NCBI GenBank assembly: GCA_017419465.1
Contig: JAFOLE010000050.1
Coordinates: 1 to 10,209, forward strand
Source of the DNA: Solobacterium sp.
GTDB lineage: Bacteria; Bacillota_I; Bacilli_A; Erysipelotrichales; Erysipelotrichaceae
Length of the DNA stretch: 10,209 bases
Reading direction: 5' to 3'
Position 1 is the stretch's first letter; each line of letters opens with the position of its first letter. Both the position numbers and the translations under genes were made by a program. Below are positions 5,901 through 10,209 of the stretch, in pieces. The notes under the pieces were generated by a model that was not told the DNA's origin, did not search any database, and saw nothing but the letters and a program-made list of their open reading frames with translations.

Positions 5901-8492
5901 TACAGCCAGGGGGTGCTGCCTGCACCGCATGCCAGCAATACCCTTACGGACGGATATCCGATGTTTCAGAGCGGTACGGTAAGCGGTTCGGCGCTGTTTG
6001 AGCCGGGCAATGCCTATTACAAAGGCACAGGAAACAGACTGTTCCTTGAGAGTGTTTACAATTCGACGGGTTATTACGAATACAATGCATTCAATAACTT
6101 TGCGCATTTTAATGCAAGGACCGGAACCTTCACAGTCTATCAGGAGACCGGAACTCCCAGTAATGACAACCAGTTCTTCTATCAGCGCGGAAATTTCTTC
6201 CCGTATAACGATCTGAACGCCTCCCGCAAGGCGACCAATACGAACCGGTATGAGGGAGACGGCAGCCAGCTGGATATTTTTGATCCGACGGACGGCGGTC
6301 CGCTGTACATGATCCAGAATCCGGACTTCTACTTCGGCATGACCGTTGAGGCAACATTCATGCAGCCGAAAAACGGAACCGAAAAGGAAGGACCGGTTGT
6401 ATATGAATTCAACGGTGACGATGACCTTTGGATCTATATCGACGGTGTTCTGGTTCTTGATATCGGCGGCGTGCATGACGCATTCCCGGGCATGATCAAC
6501 TTTGCGACCGGCGAGATCATCGGTGCCAACGGCGGAGCCGGCAAAGCCAGAACAATCAAGGATGCCTTCAGAAATGCCGGCGTATTCCCGGACGGAACGG
6601 CCTGGGATGAGAGTAAGGCGGATCAGTATTTCAAAGGCAATACGTTTGCGGATTACGGAAGCCATACCTTCAAGATGTTCTATATGGAACACGGTGCCGG
6701 TGCGTCCAATCTGGAAATGCGGTTTAATCTCCCGGTCATTGAAAAGGGCAGGTTCACCGTGGAAAAGGTTCTGGACGGAACTAACCAGCAGAAGTATTCC
6801 AACGTCTATTTTGCCTACCAGGCATTTAAGAAAAATGAGACTGTCGATGTCCCGCTGACCGGTGCTGTCTATGAAGGAACCGCAAATCCGCTGACATTCT
6901 ATGACAACGTGGTAATCAACGGAAAACACTATGATAACGTCTTCTATCTGAAACCCGGACAGGCCGCAACCTTCCCGGAGATGGCTGATGAGGAACTGTA
7001 CTATGTGCAGGAACTTGGGATTGGAACGGACTATTATGATCAGATCATCGTGAACGATGTGAAGATCGACGGTGTGGATGTAACACCGACAGACGGCATC
7101 TATCCTGCTTCGGTTGCGACGGTCGGAGCCCGTGCACGGGTCACTTACGCCAACCATTGTTCCGAGAAGAATCTCAATGAGCTCCGCATCACGAAGCGTC
7201 TTTCACAGGATGCGGCGGCAGGCGATACGACATTTGAGTTCCGTGTCCTGCTGGAAAACGCCAATGGAGAGCTTAAACCGTATTCTATCGGCGAATACTA
7301 TATTCAGAACGATGACGGGGACTATTTCCGTTATGTAAACGGAAAACTCACGAATAACGGAAAAACACCGGTCGTCGCGAGTGTTTCCGGAAACAACGGT
7401 ACAATCGCCGGCATTCCGAGAGACTTCACGGTTGTGATCAAAGATCTTCTTGCGGAGACCGACTTCTATGTGGAAGAGATCCGTCTGCCTGAGGGCTGGG
7501 AGCTCCTCTCCAAAGAGGTTGTCGAAGATACCTGTGATGCCTCTGAGCTGCCGGGTACCGGCTGGGCGGGAAATCCCGTTACCGCGGATGGTCAGATCCG
7601 GCTGGATACGGATGCACAGCTGATATTTACCAATGAAGGAAAACAGCGGATCGTTGTAAACAAGGAGTGGCAGTCCGGAGACTTTGTGACAACCCACGGA
7701 AACATCCAGGTCGCGCTGTTTAAAACCGGCGAAGATGGTGAACTGATTCTGGTTGAGGATTCAATACGGACAATCACGGCACCGGATGTATCCGTGGAAT
7801 ATGTAGTCGATAACTGCGCAAAGTATACCGTGCGGGAGATCACTGTTACCGGTACAGCGGTAACGCCTGTGGATGCCGGCGGTCCGATTGAAGTGCGCGG
7901 GGAAACAACCGTTACCGGCGCAGATGCGACAGACGTGTATCTTGTCACCTATGAACAGGGTGAAGTGAAGACCGTTGATGATGAGGGAAATCCGATCATG
8001 CCTGTCCGTACGGATACGATCACAAACCGGATGCCGGTACTGACGGTAAACAAGACAGATCTGGATGGACATCCGCTGAAAGATGCAGTATTCACACTGC
8101 TTAAGGCAGATAAAATCACCCCGGTGACCGGCTATGAACGCATCACTTCCACAGACGCCGAAAACGGCAATCTCCTCAATGCGATTCATCTGTCCAAAGG
8201 AACCTATTATCTGAAGGAACTCAGTGCGCCCGGAGGGTATCATTCGCTTGCGGAACCGCTGAGGATCACAGCTGCGGCAGACGGAACCATAAGTATTGCG
8301 GATACCGGCTCAGAACAATACGAAGATCTGACGCCGGATGACAGGTATACCTTCACCTTTGAGGTGGTAAACACGCCGGGAGTGGAACTGCCGGGTACCG
8401 GCGGTATCGGTACAGGACTGTTCCGTACGCTTGGCGGTATTCTGATTCTCGGGGCAGGAGTGGTAATTCTTCTGCGAAAACAGTGTTTCTGA
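2964..8492 (+). CDS. Giant LPGTG wall-anchored surface protein: pseudo-CHAP, fibro-slime and CnaB-like domains
   Basis: Protein of 1842 residues from the ATG at 2964 (AGGA 5 nt upstream). This start puts a signal peptide at the N-terminus: basic residues 1-17, a hydrophobic core, and probable cleavage after SPASA (residue 42). An acidic Pro/Glu/Thr linker runs to about 165. Residues 166-340 resemble a CHAP amidase domain (GYTRYGGWYGNPY, PGDLVFADADGDGQADH), but the catalytic Cys is Asp226; His289 and Glu311 remain. Two related beta modules follow (about 351-490 and 491-628), then a beta-trefoil-like stretch (633-770). The fibro-slime/PA14-like domain spans about 955-1260 (GDDDLWIYIDG at 1151). 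Four CnaB-like domains have candidate isopeptide triads K1268/E1350/N1397, K1411/E1504 or E1505/N1557, K1567/E1625/N1688 and K1697/E1752/N1803. LPGTG at 1809-1813, a membrane segment and RKQCF form a sortase signal. The likely role is adhesion to a host or glycan surface; the ligand is unknown. Confidence 0.9.
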   Translation: MIDRLIQSYRKLNRITRHVIVILMVFMVLLSTLHALISPASALTRTTGTDDPAVMTEPEGETQEETAGEDMMVSETEAQETDGTDTEALPDEESAAALENEPVITVPEEPAEPDATAPTGEEDNPSVIPEEEANPAPEPLTEPIAEPTEEPEESDPEADTETAADWENMFREIELTGVWAEDLITLTETQIGYTESEQNFILDEDGFKHGYTRYGGWYGNPYAKWDSLFILFNLYYAGITQLDFPYQADCEDWLTALKEQGFFRSAEGYVPLPGDLVFADADGDGQADHAAIVKSVIRDEAGNPDQLVLIEGDADNAVRENTCAFYNPLILGFAKLPENPALRQEENVPEIRSFTGSANRVDVTVLYEEDAFPEGTTMQVKAVWDRPVINAIQETVNEENREIVRVQAVDITFLDAEGSEIEPSRPIQVTMKSNAVPEAAVKKPVVVHVDNAMSTSVVESATPAEEPIGSAEAVTFEAGAFSVYAMVYTIETYYTTYDGNTYRITLGYNAESGIPEDAQLDVREILPETEEYDRYLEASAAAVGLHGSMLTYSRFFDIRIMNNGEKIEPAAAVSVTIELDEMPENPDDISIVHFGKNAVETIDVLAADSGSVSFEADSFSVYSVISSGTTSGLAGKSFALINRYTNNAMQSEATHQNTRLAAEKINPRDAYITANNDLAMWTFTSAPGGLYYIQTSDGQYLHINGNSVTTSNTPQALHVTAGTGDRAGRVRITNDSGMAVNNYEGATASGFGGYNDSGNNEWFTLYELEEVVLNPDYAAEKISVQDIEDGQRIILYKSVYNEATEKYEDYVIDGNGELVKAYDKGDQLVGRSAVSPVWTITMHRDATTHELNGYYDFYNEETGMYLSPESDGTVVSSVRPGVTLNGRRDGGYISTIEAWDNSAMAYYGLEYVINEDGEHELKSGTGTHSQELSFAAYITREPDELHPVNTVDSVSAGITIHMFNYPDRPAISDVTGSDSYSQGVLPAPHASNTLTDGYPMFQSGTVSGSALFEPGNAYYKGTGNRLFLESVYNSTGYYEYNAFNNFAHFNARTGTFTVYQETGTPSNDNQFFYQRGNFFPYNDLNASRKATNTNRYEGDGSQLDIFDPTDGGPLYMIQNPDFYFGMTVEATFMQPKNGTEKEGPVVYEFNGDDDLWIYIDGVLVLDIGGVHDAFPGMINFATGEIIGANGGAGKARTIKDAFRNAGVFPDGTAWDESKADQYFKGNTFADYGSHTFKMFYMEHGAGASNLEMRFNLPVIEKGRFTVEKVLDGTNQQKYSNVYFAYQAFKKNETVDVPLTGAVYEGTANPLTFYDNVVINGKHYDNVFYLKPGQAATFPEMADEELYYVQELGIGTDYYDQIIVNDVKIDGVDVTPTDGIYPASVATVGARARVTYANHCSEKNLNELRITKRLSQDAAAGDTTFEFRVLLENANGELKPYSIGEYYIQNDDGDYFRYVNGKLTNNGKTPVVASVSGNNGTIAGIPRDFTVVIKDLLAETDFYVEEIRLPEGWELLSKEVVEDTCDASELPGTGWAGNPVTADGQIRLDTDAQLIFTNEGKQRIVVNKEWQSGDFVTTHGNIQVALFKTGEDGELILVEDSIRTITAPDVSVEYVVDNCAKYTVREITVTGTAVTPVDAGGPIEVRGETTVTGADATDVYLVTYEQGEVKTVDDEGNPIMPVRTDTITNRMPVLTVNKTDLDGHPLKDAVFTLLKADKITPVTGYERITSTDAENGNLLNAIHLSKGTYYLKELSAPGGYHSLAEPLRITAAADGTISIADTGSEQYEDLTPDDRYTFTFEVVNTPGVELPGTGGIGTGLFRTLGGILILGAGVVILLRKQCF

Positions 8493-8503
8493 AATAACCC
8501 GAT

Positions 8504-8535
8504 AAAGCCGGTCTCTGTACAGGAGGCCGGCTTTT
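8504..8535 (+). terminator. Strong intrinsic terminator after the first surface-protein gene
   Basis: AAAGCCGG (8504-8511) pairs perfectly with CCGGCTTT (8527-8534). The inner bases TCTC and GGAG can extend the stem around a small GTACA loop, and TTTT ends the 3' arm. It begins 11 nt after the stop codon at 8490-8492, so the two surface-protein genes are probably separate transcription units. Confidence 0.85.
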
Positions 8536-8599
8536 CACACGATGATGCAAACCGCAGAAAGAAGTGTACGGCACAGCGTTTTCAGGATAACTGACTGCT

Positions 8600-8620
8600 T
8601 CTGCCGGGATGTGAGGCAGA
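8600..8620 (+). repeat. Short inverted repeat just upstream of the second promoter
   Basis: TCTGCC (8600-8605) and GGCAGA (8615-8620) are exact inverted copies separated by 9 nt. They end 10 nt before the -35 hexamer at 8631. No T-run follows, so it is not a terminator. It could be an operator, or chance. Confidence 0.3.
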
Positions 8621-8630
8621 GTGTATTTAC

Positions 8631-8660
8631 TTGATTTTAAAAAGATGATGTTCCTATAAT
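8631..8660 (+). promoter_or_regulatory. Sigma-A promoter of the second surface-protein gene
   Basis: TTGATT (8631-8636) and a perfect TATAAT (8655-8660) are 18 nt apart in AT-rich sequence. Transcription would start near 8667, giving a leader of about 120 nt before the ATG at 8789. Confidence 0.75.
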
Positions 8661-8670
8661 AATTAATATA

Positions 8671-8692
8671 AAAGACACGGAAGTGTTTTTTT
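8671..8692 (+). terminator. Hairpin with U-tract at the extreme 5' end of the leader
   Basis: AAAGACAC (8671-8678) can pair with GTGTTTTT (8683-8690), with one G-U pair, around a GGAA loop of the GNRA type. T-residues continue to 8692. It would lie within a few nucleotides of the predicted transcript start at about 8667. It could act as an attenuator or as a 5' stability hairpin. The stem is AU-rich, so strong termination is doubtful. Confidence 0.4.
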
Positions 8693-8788
8693 ACTACGAC
8701 ATCGGCATTAACAGCTCATCCATCACACGAATTATAAGATCTCCGGAATCAGGATGTTTTTTACATCTGTATTTCGTCGAAAGGCACT

Positions 8789-10209
8789 ATGAAGCGGTTT
8801 ATCGAACTACTGACAGAACAGGTTATCAGGTCATACCATCAGATGAGCAGCGCAGGCAGAAAACTTGCGGTTTTTGTTTTGTCTTTTGTGATTGTGATGA
8901 CGACACTTCATGCATTTACATCTCCTGCCTCCGCAATGACACGGGCAATGGGAGAGGCGGATCCGGGAATCGTCCTTGGAACGGAAACGGATGAGACGGA
9001 AGAAACAGCGAACCCATCGGAACCGGCACCGACGGAAGTGTCTGATTCGGAAGAACTCTCTCTGACGGACGGGCAAACAGACGAGACAGATTCTGAGCCG
9101 GCTGAAACCGCCGCTGAACCGGAGGCCGCAGAAGAGCCTGCGGCTCCAGCAACCGAAACAGCTCCGGAACCTGCAGAACCAGCTGTTTCTGTTCTGCCGG
9201 GTGAAGCAGAAGACCGTAATGAAACGGATGATGCAGAAACCGTTCTGACCCTCACCGGAAGCGCCAACCGGCTTGATGTAACCGTGGAATATGAGGTTGG
9301 CACCTTCCCGGAAGGAACAACCATGGAAGTCATCACAGTTGGAAGTCCTTCTGTTATTAACGCTATTAACGAGGCAGTGGCGGAAAACAATAAGGAAGCC
9401 GTCCGCATCCAGGCGGTCGACATCATTTTCCGCAGCAGCGACGGAGAGAAGATCGAACCTTCCAGGCCGGTTCGTGTCACGATGAAGTCAAAGTCCATAC
9501 CGGCAAACGCCTCGGATTCTCCGGTTGTTGTTCATGTGGATGATGCACTGGACACATCCGTCATGAATGCGGAACTGACAGAGAATGAAACGTCTCAGAA
9601 GACGGTGGCATTTGAAGCGGATTCCTTTTCGGTGTATGCGGTGGTTTACACGGTGGACTTTGAGTACTCCGTGAACGGCAAAATGTACCAGTTCAGCCTT
9701 CCCGGAGGCGGATTTGTGTCATTTACAGACCTGGTAGAAGTGCTGGGTATAATTGGTGATACGAACTCTGATGAAAATGGGTCGGTAAGCGCGGAAAATA
9801 CCGAGGAAAACGCCGCCAACAAAGGGACAGAAGAGAATAGTGTAAATTCTGATACGAATACGCAGCTTACTCTGGGTGATGTGGAAGTCAGTGAGGCAAC
9901 GAGAGAGTTCGTGGCAGATGTGGCTTCTGTGGAGTTCAGCAGTCCTGAACTGGTGGATGTAAGTAAGGTTGAGAACGAGACCACAGTTGGTAAGATTAAG
10001 GACAGCCGTGGGCTGGAGTGCGAGTACAGCGCGGAGCTGACGGAAGAGCAGATTGCGGAGATTAATGTGCAGACGGTGAAAGCCGGAGATTGGGCTCTGA
10101 TCAGTGTGCAGCCGTTTGTAAGTGAAGAGACGCTGACCGTCACCATGAAGGACGGAGAAGTTTTCTCGATCCATGTGACCGATGCGCAGATCAAAAAGAC
10201 AGTGATCGA
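8789..10209 (+). CDS. Large secreted surface protein, paralogue of the upstream one, 3' end beyond the window
   Basis: The frame is open from the ATG at 8789 to the end of the window, giving 473 complete codons with no stop. AAAGG ends 4 nt before the ATG. The protein starts with a signal peptide: basic N-terminus, hydrophobic core from about residue 26, and probable cleavage after SPASA at 45-49. This matches the upstream protein (TLHAFTSPASAMTR against TLHALISPASALTR). An acidic Pro/Glu/Ala linker (about 56-150) is followed by a beta module at about 152-288 that is clearly homologous to residues 351-490 of the upstream protein. It shares GSANR, FPEGTTM, IEPSRP and FSVYA motifs. Unlike that protein, it has no CHAP-like domain between linker and module. 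After SVNGKMYQFSLPGGG comes an Asn/Glu/Thr-rich patch (324-358), then a module with VASVEFSSPELVDV and GDWALISVQPF of a type that recurs in giant Bacillota surface proteins. The anchor and adhesive domains are outside the window. Confidence 0.9.
   Translation, partial: MKRFIELLTEQVIRSYHQMSSAGRKLAVFVLSFVIVMTTLHAFTSPASAMTRAMGEADPGIVLGTETDETEETANPSEPAPTEVSDSEELSLTDGQTDETDSEPAETAAEPEAAEEPAAPATETAPEPAEPAVSVLPGEAEDRNETDDAETVLTLTGSANRLDVTVEYEVGTFPEGTTMEVITVGSPSVINAINEAVAENNKEAVRIQAVDIIFRSSDGEKIEPSRPVRVTMKSKSIPANASDSPVVVHVDDALDTSVMNAELTENETSQKTVAFEADSFSVYAVVYTVDFEYSVNGKMYQFSLPGGGFVSFTDLVEVLGIIGDTNSDENGSVSAENTEENAANKGTEENSVNSDTNTQLTLGDVEVSEATREFVADVASVEFSSPELVDVSKVENETTVGKIKDSRGLECEYSAELTEEQIAEINVQTVKAGDWALISVQPFVSEETLTVTMKDGEVFSIHVTDAQIKKTVI

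Noticed and set aside
5760..7157. Antisense open frame of 465 codons under the fibro-slime region
   Set aside because: It is a codon-bias shadow of the real gene. The translation has no recognisable domain, and the + strand frame has clear domains.
8753..8767. GATGT/ACATC mini-hairpin before the second gene
   Set aside because: A 5-bp stem over a T-loop is too weak to call a regulatory structure.
8683..8994. Frame starting in the second leader and running into the second gene
   Set aside because: It overlaps the signal-peptide region of the real gene in another frame, contains the leader hairpin and has no protein-like features.

Overview
The window looks like the genome of a low- to mid-GC Gram-positive Bacillota, probably an animal gut or oral commensal of the Erysipelotrichia or Clostridia. 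The reasons are: very large cell-wall proteins with an LPxTG-type anchor (LPGTG), fibro-slime and CnaB-like domains; Shine-Dalgarno sites of the AGGAGG type; and a Bacillota-type IS66 transposase without Cys-rich finger residues. The genus cannot be read from this sequence. All genes are on the + strand. No tRNA, rRNA or CRISPR array was seen.

Region 1 (1-2709) is one complete IS66-family insertion sequence. It has 24-bp terminal inverted repeats matching at 22 positions. It carries tnpA (77-466) and tnpB (459-812), which overlap by 8 nt. A 237-nt gap follows, then tnpC (1050-2636), the DDE transposase, and a stem-loop before the right end. The gap is the oddest part. Two copies of a perfect DnaA-box sequence, in a 12-bp direct repeat, sit at its two edges. 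The downstream copy lies just ahead of a good sigma-A-type promoter whose predicted start of transcription falls on the tnpC start codon. The window begins on the first base of the element, so the left flank and the target duplication cannot be checked.

Region 2 (2710-8492) is a 254-nt non-coding leader with a hairpin and U-tract, followed by a gene for a wall-anchored protein of about 1842 residues. In order, this protein has a signal peptide, an acidic Pro/Glu/Thr linker, a CHAP-like domain that has lost its catalytic Cys, two related beta-rich modules, a beta-trefoil-like region, a fibro-slime (PA14-like) domain, four CnaB-like domains that each keep a plausible Lys/Glu/Asn isopeptide triad, and an LPGTG sorting signal. 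A strong intrinsic terminator (8504-8535) closes the unit.

Region 3 (8493-10209) has a near-consensus promoter (8631-8660), a 5' hairpin with a U-tract, a leader of about 120 nt, and the first 473 codons of a second large surface protein. It shares the signal peptide, the linker style and the first beta module of the upstream protein. The two are tandem paralogues with separate transcription signals. No sortase gene is in the window.
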